Part shown: positions 1-7,631 of the stretch, piece by piece
How positions within the stretch are numbered: the stretch's first letter is position 1
Layout of the letters: each line of letters begins with the position of its first letter
Source of the DNA: Pedobacter psychrodurus
Lineage (GTDB): Bacteria > Bacteroidota > Bacteroidia > Sphingobacteriales > Sphingobacteriaceae
Direction of reading: 5' to 3'
DNA: 64,000 nucleotides
Assembly: GCF_004331735.1 (NCBI RefSeq)
Contig: NZ_SJSO01000003.1
Coordinates: 248,001 to 312,000 of the forward strand
Notes under the pieces: model-generated
Seen by the model: only the letters and a program-made list of their open reading frames with translations
Database searches by the model: none
What the model was told of the DNA's origin: nothing
Position numbers and translations under genes: made by a program

Positions 1-113
1 ATGATTTCATTCTTGGATCTGAATGTCTCTTTATAATAGCCACCCTCGGGGTGAGGTGCTAATTGTAAATGATTTATCCAGTAATTAGCCGTATTGTTTA
101 AGATATTTAACAT
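1..113 (-). CDS. DUF985-type cupin protein, N-terminal fragment (runs off left edge)
   Basis: Reading down from an ATG at 113 gives 37 uninterrupted codons to the window edge. They contain HPEGGYYKETFRS, the conserved opening motif of the DUF985 (cupin_5, YML079-like) family. These are small beta-barrel cupins, usually about 160 residues, of uncertain biochemical role. The C-terminal three quarters lie outside the window, so barrel residues cannot be checked. It is transcribed away from the NmrA-like gene at 452, so the 338 bases between them must hold two divergent promoters. The family call is firm because of the motif; a function is not claimed. Confidence 0.8.
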   Translation of the reverse strand, partial: MLNILNNTANYWINHLQLAPHPEGGYYKETFRSKNEI

Positions 114-451
114 GTTAATTGTTTTTTTGAAACATTTTCTGCCGATTTCTTCTGCTCAATCTCGTTGAAAAAATTGATGAGCCCACAAAGCTAAGTTTTA
201 TTATCTGTTCACATCCAATTCGTGAACAATAAATAAGATGGGGATTGTAACTGCTTGATCCGGTTATACAGCCGATTATAACTATACTTGAATATTTTTC
301 ACACTGACCATTGAAAGCTATAAGCTATTTTCTATCGATAGGGAATATTTTGGTTACTACTTCCAACCACGTTTTGGTTTGTGAATACCCCGATTTTGTT
401 ATTTCTATCGCTATCCGATTGTCCACCTTTGTAGAAATAAAAGCAAAAAAT
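114..451. other. Divergent intergenic region
   Basis: AT-rich spacer between the outward-facing cupin and NmrA-like genes. I see no gene and no strong hairpin. An open frame extends upstream of 452 to about 311, but it lacks the expected protein start and is not counted as coding. Confidence 0.5.
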
Positions 452-1360
452 ATGAATATTGTATTAACGGGTTCTTTAGGGAACATTGGAAAGCCACTTA
501 CAGAATTATTGATAGCAAAAGGACATCAGGTCAAAGTAATCAGTAGCAAAACTGAAAGAATACCTGCTATTGAGGCCTTGGGCGCTGTCCCATTAATCGG
601 AACCATTCAAGATGCAGACTTTTTAGCCTCGGCATTCTCAGGTTCGGATGCAGTTTATTTAATGGAAGCATGGGAAGCAATTGGAAGCGTTTTTGATAAG
701 AACATTGATTTTTTAGCTGAATTTGGAATGATTGCCAGCAATTATGTTGCTGCGATTAAACGGTCGGGAGTCACTAATGTTATCCATTTAAGCAGTATTG
801 GCGCTCATTCGGATAAAGGTATGGGCAGCCTTCTGGTTCATCACAATGTTGAGCAGATCCTTCAGACACTGCCTGAAAATGTCAATATCAAGTTTGTCCG
901 TCCTGTTGGGTTTTTTAGCAATATTTACCGATGGTTACCTATGATCCACTCTCAGGGTGCGATTATTCAAAGCTGGGGCGGTGATAATAAAGAACCATGG
1001 GTTTCTCCGTATGATATTGCAGAAATGATTGCCGGGGAAATGGAAAAACCTTTTACCGGCAGAACGGTTCAGTATGTTGCAAGCGACGAGGTTTCTCCGA
1101 ACGAGATCGCTTGGGCTTTAGCAAATTCAACCGATAGGACAGGATTGCAATGGAAGGTTATCCCTGCGGATGAATTATTTAATAAAATGATTTCGTCCGG
1201 AATCAATCCATGGATTGCTAAGGGAATGGTTGAGATGCAGCAGGCGCAGCAGGACGGTAGCCTTTACGAAGATTTTTATCAAAATAAACCTCAATTAGGC
1301 AAAATAAAACTGGAGGATTTTGCGAAGGAATTTGCTGAAGTCTATAATAAAAAACAGTAG
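452..1360 (+). CDS. NmrA/atypical SDR family NAD(P)-binding protein
   Basis: 302 residues from the ATG at 452; the frame is open further upstream, but MNIVLTGSLGNIGKPL at this start is the natural beginning of the Rossmann fold. The TGSLGNIG segment is the glycine-rich NAD(P)-binding loop near residues 6-13. Later segments (a GSDAVYLMEAW stretch near residue 65, an HLSSIGAHS stretch near 115) match NmrA-like/atypical short-chain dehydrogenases, which act as NAD(P)H-dependent reductases or redox sensors. The atypical family often lacks the classical YxxxK pair, so substrate cannot be inferred. It is cytoplasmic with no signal peptide and is monocistronic, with a hairpin about 60 bases after the stop. 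Confidence 0.85.
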   Translation: MNIVLTGSLGNIGKPLTELLIAKGHQVKVISSKTERIPAIEALGAVPLIGTIQDADFLASAFSGSDAVYLMEAWEAIGSVFDKNIDFLAEFGMIASNYVAAIKRSGVTNVIHLSSIGAHSDKGMGSLLVHHNVEQILQTLPENVNIKFVRPVGFFSNIYRWLPMIHSQGAIIQSWGGDNKEPWVSPYDIAEMIAGEMEKPFTGRTVQYVASDEVSPNEIAWALANSTDRTGLQWKVIPADELFNKMISSGINPWIAKGMVEMQQAQQDGSLYEDFYQNKPQLGKIKLEDFAKEFAEVYNKKQ

Positions 1361-1422
1361 CATTCGTCAATAAAAAAGCATAACTGATGCTTGCATTGCA
1401 ATCCAAGGAAAACTACAATCAT

Positions 1423-1444
1423 AAGGCAGGCTAATCCCTGCCTT
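1423..1444 (+). terminator. Hairpin after the NmrA-like gene
   Basis: AAGGCAGG pairs perfectly with CCTGCCTT across a six-base loop, 63 bases after the stop codon. There is no T-run behind it, so it may be a weak terminator or only a 3' stabilising hairpin. Confidence 0.4.
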
Positions 1445-1562
1445 GTGTGCGGTATAAATATGTCAGCTGTTGATCTGCTTATAGTTTAGGGCACACTACT
1501 TCTGAGATCAGTTTAGTCTATCCCTGTTTTTTGGCTAGTAATTTTAGGAATCGGAAGTCTAG

Positions 1563-1582
1563 GTTCCCTTCATGAAGGGAAC
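1563..1582. promoter_or_regulatory. 20-bp perfect palindrome upstream of the AraC gene
   Basis: GTTCCCTTCA followed directly by its complement TGAAGGGAAC. It lies 161 bases before the AraC start and about 100 bases before its candidate -7 box. A zero-loop palindrome is typical of a dimeric regulator site, but no regulator is assigned. Confidence 0.4.
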
Positions 1583-1743
1583 TTAGTATCACCAAATATG
1601 CATTGATTGGGCAGACCGTAACTGTGGAAATTTTAACTGAGAAATTACCCCAAGACGACGAGACACCTTGGTTGATAAAAGTTTATTTTTGTATTGCTAC
1701 ATTACCTGCACGCAAATACATATTGCATCCCTAATCACCTGAA

Positions 1744-2655
1744 ATGAGAAATAAAGTAAACAACCTGTATAAGTTTAAATCATTATCTGAATTCCATCAA
1801 TTGTTTGGTCTTCCCAAACCTGAACATCCACTTATCAGTTTTATCTGTTTGGAAGACATGTCACTCCCAGAAGAGGTTTTGCCTGATTATCTTGTTTTAG
1901 ATTTTTATAAAATCGCCTATAAAGACACTATTGGAAGGGCGAAGTATGGGCAGCACCACTATGACTTTGGTGAAGGTGGACTGGTTTTTACTGCCCCCGG
2001 ACAATTGTTTGAGAGACCTAAAAACAACACAAGCAAGGGTTATATGTTATTACTCCATCCAGATTTTTTTCTTTCCTACTCCTTGGGTAGGAAAATCAAA
2101 CAGTTTGGTTTTTTTTCTTATGCTACCGACGAAGCGCTGCATTTATCAGCAAAGGAAAAGGAAACCGTATTTGCTGTTTTAAAGATTGTTGATGAAGAAC
2201 TCAACAGCCGGATCGATGATTTTAGCCATGATGTAATTATTTCGCAGATAGAACTATTGCTCAATTACAGCAGTAGATATTATAAACGGCAGTTTATTAC
2301 CCACAAAGCTGTTAATGCTACTCTTATACAACAATTTGAAACGACACTCGATTCTTATTTCACTCCTGGGAGAGGGCTGCAGAATAAGATACCTTCTGTC
2401 CAGGATGTGGCAGAACAATTAAATGTCTCTGCTAATTATCTTAGCGACCTGTTACGGTCATTGACAGGGCTCAACACTCAGCAGCACATCCATAACAGAC
2501 TGATCGAACATGCGAAGGAAATATTGTCGACAACAAAACTTTCCGTATCAGAGATCGCTTATCAGTTGGGGTTTGATTATCCGCAGTCTTTCAGTAGATT
2601 ATTCAAAGGTAAAACCACGATGAGCCCCCAGCAGTTCCGGCAGTCATTTAATTGA
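1744..2655 (+). CDS. AraC family transcriptional regulator
   Basis: 303 residues. The C-terminal ~100 residues form a two-helix-turn-helix AraC domain: VQDVAEQLNVSANYLSDLLR (first HTH, about residues 218-237) and LSVSEIAYQLGFDYPQSFSR (second HTH, about 267-286), ending with the usual FKGKTTMSPQQFRQ tail. The N-terminal ~190 residues resemble the cupin-like sensing domain of Bacteroidota AraC proteins. It probably binds DNA as a regulator of a nearby redox gene, perhaps the NmrA-like gene just upstream, since such pairs are common; no target is shown by the sequence. Confidence 0.88.
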   Translation: MRNKVNNLYKFKSLSEFHQLFGLPKPEHPLISFICLEDMSLPEEVLPDYLVLDFYKIAYKDTIGRAKYGQHHYDFGEGGLVFTAPGQLFERPKNNTSKGYMLLLHPDFFLSYSLGRKIKQFGFFSYATDEALHLSAKEKETVFAVLKIVDEELNSRIDDFSHDVIISQIELLLNYSSRYYKRQFITHKAVNATLIQQFETTLDSYFTPGRGLQNKIPSVQDVAEQLNVSANYLSDLLRSLTGLNTQQHIHNRLIEHAKEILSTTKLSVSEIAYQLGFDYPQSFSRLFKGKTTMSPQQFRQSFN

Positions 2656-3248
2656 TCTGTAAGGACGCATGTTCTAAACTTTTGCTTTAAAGATTGCATT
2701 GTCTACAATTTAAGCAAACGGTCCAGAACGTTTCAGGTAGCAGAAGAGCTGTTATCAAAACAGCCATCAAGCCTTTCAGCATATGACGGTAGATAATATT
2801 GCCCAGAAAATTTATTAGCCCCCAGGAGGGCAGGGTTAATTGGTTTTAAAGGATTCTGTTTCAAAGGATAAGCTCTTGAGAGGATAATCGGAACGCAATA
2901 TTATGCTAGACCAGTATAGGTGCGTACCCCCCTGCGAAAAATGTTTAATATTATGATTGCAAAAGCCTTTGGACGAAGCGTTCCGATCGATATATGCCCA
3001 AAGTCCGTCCCGATCTATATTTAGCTTGTAGAGCCAATAAAATCTGAACTGTGTCTGATCTGTTTTCACTGTTACCATTAGCTCATTTTAGGGGGCTCAG
3101 GCAATTGAAAGATATTGCAATCTTTTTGATGCTAACGCTAAGTATTTACCCAATATTCCTCGTTAAAAAAAAGAAATTCAAGCTAATTTTAAGGGATTTA
3201 CTAACGAGCGTATAAAGTTATAAAATGCTGCAAAACAGCGTTTTAATT

Positions 3249-3278
3249 TGAGACGATTAGACAAATGAATGAGTCTCA
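3249..3278 (+). promoter_or_regulatory. PUL 1 operator, copy A (upstream of GH43 gene)
   Basis: TGAGACGATTAG at 3249-3260, followed by ACAAATGAATGAG and closing with GTCTCA, so the outer TGAGAC/GTCTCA arms are also inverted repeats. The same 12-mer occurs at 16061-16072 and 18419-18430 (both minus strand), upstream of the SusC operon and the GH89 gene. A -7-like TAACTTTA starts 37 bases after the 12-mer, the same spacing as at the other copies. The inferred binder is the split HTCS regulator encoded at 21740. Confidence 0.7.
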
Positions 3279-3296
3279 TGCTAAAGCTACTGTTTC

Positions 3297-3304
3297 TAAC
3301 TTTA
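3297..3304 (+). promoter_or_regulatory. Candidate -7 box for the GH43 transcript
   Basis: TAACTTTA resembles the Bacteroidota TAnnTTTG box and sits at the same offset from the operator as TTAATTTG and TATATTTG at the other two copies. It implies a leader of about 300 bases before the GH43 start codon. Confidence 0.5.
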
Positions 3305-3502
3305 ATACTTTAGGTATTTTATTCTAATCTGGTGCACTTACACGATATATTTATCGGCCCTGGCTTGGAGGTAATCGATTTCTTAATCCAAAAGAAGTTC
3401 AGGATTGCCTTCTGTTACATAACGCCGGGGTAAATAATCTGCAAGATTTAGAAATCGATATTTTAACTAGAAAGGAGGTTAACAGGATTTATTTCTCTAA
3501 AA

Positions 3503-3531
3503 AAAGGCCTTGTAGCGTATTTACGGCCTTT
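3503..3531 (+). terminator. Hairpin in the GH43 leader
   Basis: AAAGGCC and GGCCTTT pair around a 15-base loop with extra GTA/TAC pairing inside. It lies between the candidate promoter at 3297 and the start codon at 3617, so it would be inside the leader RNA. There is no long T-run, so early termination is possible rather than shown. Confidence 0.4.
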
Positions 3532-3616
3532 ATGCCACACAGTGGACTGACCGGATATCTGATTTAGGTGTCTTGTTTTTGTGTCTCTTAACTAACCAAG
3601 TTACAATCAAAAAATT

Positions 3617-5188
3617 ATGAAAACTAAACTACTTCACTTTTTATTAAGCTTTCTTTGTATTCTTTCTTTCACCGCCTGTCAGAAAGCGGCTCCAGAAACA
3701 CCTCAGGACGAAACTTTCGATCTGCCGGATAAGCAACAGGTAAATGCATTTATTCCACCCCCCTCAGGTACCCTCATTGATAGTGGAATTTACAGGATAC
3801 GTGGCATATCATCCCTTCCTGCTGGTCCGGTTGTAGAAGTTGCAGGAAATACAACCGCGGAAAATGCTAAAATTCAGCAATGGCCATGGTTCCCCAATAA
3901 CGGGCAGAAATGGCGTTTGATTAAAGTTGATGCCACCTATTACAAATTGGTTAACCTAACAAGTAATAAGTGTCTATGGTCACCATCGGCTATTTCAGGT
4001 GACCAGCTTCTGCAACATACAGACGATGGTAGTGATGCACAACGTTGGTCGATAAGTTACTCAAGCGCTAATAATGCCTACGTGCTAACCAATAAAGCAA
4101 CGGGAATGGCGATGGTAGTTGACCCGGCAAATTCAGGCTCTGGTACTAAAATAAAACAATTGAGTGCGGTCAGCGGCACCCAGGATAAGTTTCAGTTTAC
4201 CAACCTAAACTTTCGGAACCCACTCGCATCGGGAAGCAGGGCAGACCCTTTCGTTGCACAGAAAGATGGGTTTTACTATTTCCTGTTTACTCAGGGTAGC
4301 AAGATATCCATTATAAAAACCCCATCGATGGCTCTGCTGAATAATTATCCGGTGACTACTGTATATACACCGCCTGCGGGTACCGCCTATTCACATGCCA
4401 TATGGGCGCCAGAACTGTTTTTTATTTCCGGTAAATGGTACATATATTTTGCGGCAGACGATGGCGCAGATGCCAACCATCGCATGTATGTCCTGGAGAA
4501 TGCCAGCGCTGATCCCACTGTGGGTACATGGACCTTCAAAGGAAAGATTTCTGATCCATCCGACCAGTGGGCCATAGATGGGACGGTGCTGACTGTCGGC
4601 AGTACTAATTACTTCGTCTGGTCAGGATGGGAAGACATCGCGACAAAATTCAAACAGTATCTATATTTGGCGCCAATGTCCAATCCGTGGACAATCAGCG
4701 GACCGCGTGTGAAAATCTCTTCGCCCACAAATACCTGGGAAAAATACGAATCATCAGGTACAGGGCTCGGGGTTAATGAAGGCCCAATTATGTTACAAAA
4801 AGATGCATCCAGTCCGATATTTATCATTTACTCGGGCAGCAGGTATGGAAGTGATAATTATTGTCTTGGACAGGTTCAACTTAAATCCGGAGGTAACCCT
4901 ACTGTTACCGCAGATTGGATAAACAAAAAGCAGGTACTCACCAGGAATGATGCGGGAGGGGTATTTGGTCCAGGCCATAATGGTTTTTTTACAAGCAGTT
5001 ACACTGATGGGAACGGAGTACTCCGTTCGGAAAACTGGGTAATTTACCATGCCCGGGGAACAGCTGCCAATCCCGGGGGAACAAGGACGCCCCGGATGCA
5101 AAAGTTTAGCTGGAATACTGACGGTTCACCAAATTTTGGCATCTCAGCTCCAATTAATGTAAACATTCCTATACCTATTGGAGAGTAA
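3617..5188 (+). CDS. Surface lipoprotein: ricin-type lectin domain + glycoside hydrolase family 43
   Basis: 523 residues. A lipobox (LSFTAC, acylated Cys21) marks a lipoprotein, probably on the outer membrane. Residues ~55-195 are a ricin-B-type beta-trefoil (QQWPWF, QKWRLI, QRWSI repeats) expected to bind sugar. Residues ~203-523 are a five-bladed GH43 domain with the expected acidic residues: D210 in RADPFV (general base), D321 in WAIDGT (pKa modulator) and E388 in VNEGP (general acid). The overall pattern is like GH43 exo-alpha-L-arabinofuranosidases (subfamily 34-like by motif), but xylosidase or galactosidase activity is possible. It is transcribed divergently from the SusC/SusD genes and shares their operator, so it is probably the surface-binding glycanase of PUL 1. 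Confidence 0.88.
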   Translation: MKTKLLHFLLSFLCILSFTACQKAAPETPQDETFDLPDKQQVNAFIPPPSGTLIDSGIYRIRGISSLPAGPVVEVAGNTTAENAKIQQWPWFPNNGQKWRLIKVDATYYKLVNLTSNKCLWSPSAISGDQLLQHTDDGSDAQRWSISYSSANNAYVLTNKATGMAMVVDPANSGSGTKIKQLSAVSGTQDKFQFTNLNFRNPLASGSRADPFVAQKDGFYYFLFTQGSKISIIKTPSMALLNNYPVTTVYTPPAGTAYSHAIWAPELFFISGKWYIYFAADDGADANHRMYVLENASADPTVGTWTFKGKISDPSDQWAIDGTVLTVGSTNYFVWSGWEDIATKFKQYLYLAPMSNPWTISGPRVKISSPTNTWEKYESSGTGLGVNEGPIMLQKDASSPIFIIYSGSRYGSDNYCLGQVQLKSGGNPTVTADWINKKQVLTRNDAGGVFGPGHNGFFTSSYTDGNGVLRSENWVIYHARGTAANPGGTRTPRMQKFSWNTDGSPNFGISAPINVNIPIPIGE

Positions 5189-5755
5189 AGCTTCTTTTCG
5201 GTATCAGATATCCAATTAATACTTAAAATAAAACAGGGATGAGGATCAGGTGACTCTCCCTGTTTATTTTTTGGTATTTGTTAAAAATTTGTGAATAAGG
5301 GGCTAAACCACACAAGGGCATTTTGCATTCAGATGATTTTAATATGCCCATAACTGACTTCATCTCCTGCCTGGCATGCTGAATAAGAAATGAAAATCTT
5401 GTGCAAGAATCCTGCATGAAAACGTCCGAAAGCACTCAGTTAATGCAACAAAAAACTGTTGGGTTTTGTTAAAAACCTAAAGATCCCGTCGGTCTCTGAT
5501 AGTAAAAACTGAACGACTTTGTAAAACTTCATTTCTTTGCACAAGAATCGTTTAGATGGATCCCATCTTTTTCCATTTTCTTGTCAATCCGCTGCAATGG
5601 TTGCTGCTGAAAAAAAGACCCTGATTCAACATGACGGCACTGAAAAAGTCCTTGTAAAAAAATGTTGTACTAAACATTGAGAAAAAATGGCAAATAAGGT
5701 CCTTTAGAATCGTCTAATTGCAGAATAAAATTTATAAGATCGTGAATATCGAAAA

Positions 5756-5794
5756 GAAAAGGGCTTATGAAATCAAAATTCATAAGCCCTTTTC
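5756..5794. terminator. Bidirectional intrinsic terminator
   Basis: A perfect 16-bp stem, GAAAAGGGCTTATGAA with TTCATAAGCCCTTTTC, around a seven-base loop, with A-rich and T-rich flanks. It can end both the rightward GH43 transcript and the leftward SusCD transcript. Confidence 0.8.
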
Positions 5795-5812
5795 AATGGC
5801 TAGTTTTTCAGT

Positions 5813-5833
5813 GCCCTCATTCAACATGAGGGC
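5813..5833 (+). terminator. Hairpin with T-tract
   Basis: GCCCTCAT pairs with ATGAGGGC around five bases and is followed on the plus strand by CTTTTTC. It is a second terminator candidate, or part of a decayed repeat related to the one near 5640. Confidence 0.5.
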
Positions 5834-5946
5834 CTTTTTCACTATGCCTGCGGAAAAACTTTAACATTTCACCACAATTATGGTTTTATTTTATTCATCA
5901 TCCTGCTTTCTTGATTTAGTAGTGTTGGCAGATGATGGGCCTTGAA

Positions 5947-7608
5947 TTAATAACCTGGGTTTTGTTTTAATTTAGTAGTTCTGTTTAATTCGGACTGTGG
6001 TATAGGAAACAGATAATTTTTGTCTGCAAAGCCCCTGTTTTCTACTTGAAAAGAAGTGTATGTCAGTGTCGTACCGCTTTTGGTTATCTGTATTCCAGAT
6101 ACGGGTTTGTTAAAAAATTCTTCACCTTTTTTCCAGCGGCGCACATCAAAGAAGCGGTGTCCTTCAAAACATAGTTCTACGCGGCGTTCGTGCTGAATCC
6201 GCTCACGCATTTGCGATTGCGTCAAGCCTACGGGCAGTACTGGCATACCCGCGCGTACCCGAACCTGATTGATATAGAGATAAACATCACTTACCGGACC
6301 GGTCGCTTCATTCAAAGCTTCGGCGTAGTTCAATAATATTTCAGAATACCTGAATAATATCCAGGGACGGTTCCGGTTAACTGCTGCTGCACCAGAAGCC
6401 CATGCGGCGCTTTCTGAAAGAAACTTACGCAGGTAATAGCCGGTTTTAGTACTGTTGCTGTTAATTGGCGTGTTATCCCTACCACCCGTAAAAGTTTCAA
6501 CCGCTCTGGATTTAAAGGATTGACCATTATAGATCACAAAAAGAGCAAGTCTAGGGTCACGTGCGCTAGCGCCTGTAGTGGAGTAAGGGTTAGATGCGGA
6601 AAATCCTGAGGTATTGTCCGAGATCGGTTTCCCACTTACCCTCATCTCAAACGCATTTACCAGGTCCTGCGTTGGATTGGTTCTTCCCCTGCCTTCGTAG
6701 CTTATCGGGGCATTGTTGCTTTCTATTGAGTTGGTCGCACTAACATTGGTGGCAAATATAACTTCTGGGCTATAATTGGATGATCCAACTGAAAAATCCC
6801 AAAGGTTGCCTAACTGGGCTAAAGGCAGGAGTGAATTTTTGTTCAGGTCTATAAGTTGCTTTGCAGCAGTGGCAGCAGCTGCCCATTTATTCAGTTCTCC
6901 ACCCGTATTGTATAGTGGGCTGGCGGCATAAAGCAATACCCTTGATTTTAAAGCCAATGCAGCGCCGGCCGTTGCCCGGCCTTTATCTGCTGAACCAAGA
7001 TCACCCTGGGATGCAGGTAGCACTTTTATGACCTCATCACAATCTGCAGTAATTTGTGCGACCACCTCATCTATAGTATTCCTAGGCAGGTCCAGGTCGT
7101 CTGTTGTGGTAAAAGAGCGTGTTGCAAGGATTATCTGACCGTATCGTTTCATGAGCTCAAAATGGTACATAGCCCTTAGAAAATAGGCTTCTCCCTTTAG
7201 TTTTGGAATGTCGCTTGCCGGTATAATGGCACTGGCAGAACTTTTTTCTAAAAATAGATTAGTCTTCCGGATGTTATTATACATATTGGTATATTGATCA
7301 TCAATAGTGCGCAAAGCTCCCCAGGTTCCATTGTTGATAATATTTATCCTGGAGTTAACGTTGGAATTCACCGCCTCATCAGAGGCTGATGCTAACATTG
7401 CACCATCGCCATCCACATTGTAACCGTTGATAAGACCAGAGTAAGATGTATTTAAAAATCCCCTTGAATTCCGGTCAGAGTTCCAGACATCTTCTTCCCT
7501 GATACTTCCATCTGTATAGTCGAAACTCAGATAATCCTTTTTACATCCTAAAGAGAATAACAGGAATATAAATAGATACTTTGAATAATTTATGTAGTGA
7601 TTTTTCAT
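5947..7608 (-). CDS. SusD/RagB family glycan-binding lipoprotein (PUL 1, pair 1)
   Basis: 553 residues with signal peptide and lipobox ending at the Cys of SLGCKKDYL (Cys22). The body has the SusD pattern: TPR-rich helical segments (KLKGEAYFLRAMYHFELMKRYG around 135-156), the SRVLLYAASPLYN segment near 225, and the C-terminal RERIQHERRVELCFEGHRFFDVRRWKK and YLFPIPQSELNR signatures. It caps the SusC barrel encoded just upstream on the minus strand (23 bases apart) and binds the oligosaccharide at the cell surface. It is the last gene of the operon, about 150 bases before a strong terminator. Confidence 0.95.
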   Translation of the reverse strand: MKNHYINYSKYLFIFLLFSLGCKKDYLSFDYTDGSIREEDVWNSDRNSRGFLNTSYSGLINGYNVDGDGAMLASASDEAVNSNVNSRINIINNGTWGALRTIDDQYTNMYNNIRKTNLFLEKSSASAIIPASDIPKLKGEAYFLRAMYHFELMKRYGQIILATRSFTTTDDLDLPRNTIDEVVAQITADCDEVIKVLPASQGDLGSADKGRATAGAALALKSRVLLYAASPLYNTGGELNKWAAAATAAKQLIDLNKNSLLPLAQLGNLWDFSVGSSNYSPEVIFATNVSATNSIESNNAPISYEGRGRTNPTQDLVNAFEMRVSGKPISDNTSGFSASNPYSTTGASARDPRLALFVIYNGQSFKSRAVETFTGGRDNTPINSNSTKTGYYLRKFLSESAAWASGAAAVNRNRPWILFRYSEILLNYAEALNEATGPVSDVYLYINQVRVRAGMPVLPVGLTQSQMRERIQHERRVELCFEGHRFFDVRRWKKGEEFFNKPVSGIQITKSGTTLTYTSFQVENRGFADKNYLFPIPQSELNRTTKLKQNPGY

Positions 7609-7631
7609 TGTTCGTTCTGTTTAGTGATCAT

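Larger units (their letters stand above)
1361..1743. other. Intergenic region with a hairpin and a 20-bp palindrome
   Basis: No gene seen. It holds the hairpin at 1423-1444, the palindrome at 1563-1582, and a TATTTTTG -7-like box at 1684-1691 that would give a leader of roughly 45 bases for the AraC gene at 1744. Confidence 0.5.
2656..3616. other. Long intergenic region holding the GH43 promoter
   Basis: 961 bases without a convincing gene. Contents: the PUL 1 operator (3249-3278), its -7-like box (3297-3304) and the hairpin at 3503-3531. An open stretch from about 3330 to 3567 has no start codon and no recognisable homology. An unusually good ribosome-binding-like AAAGGAGGT at 3471-3479 is not followed by a gene. 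Confidence 0.5.
5189..5946. other. Convergent intergenic region with several inverted repeats
   Basis: 758 bases between the convergent GH43 and SusD genes. It contains the strong terminator at 5756-5794 and a hairpin at 5813-5833. A TTTTTCAGTGCC word at 5805-5816 recurs in inverted orientation (GGCACTGAAAAAG) at about 5639-5651, flanked by similar TTCAACATGA sequence. No transposase can be read. Confidence 0.5.

Noticed and set aside
3471..3479. Perfect Shine-Dalgarno-like AAAGGAGGT
   Set aside because: No start codon or gene follows at a useful distance, and Bacteroidota rarely rely on such sites; treated as chance.
3330..3567. Open stretch of about 79 codons ahead of GH43
   Set aside because: No start codon and no recognisable motif; it overlaps the inferred leader and hairpin.
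5703..5720. TTAGACGATT-like sequence resembling the PUL 1 operator
   Set aside because: Only a partial match, without the second TGAG block or a spaced -7 box.
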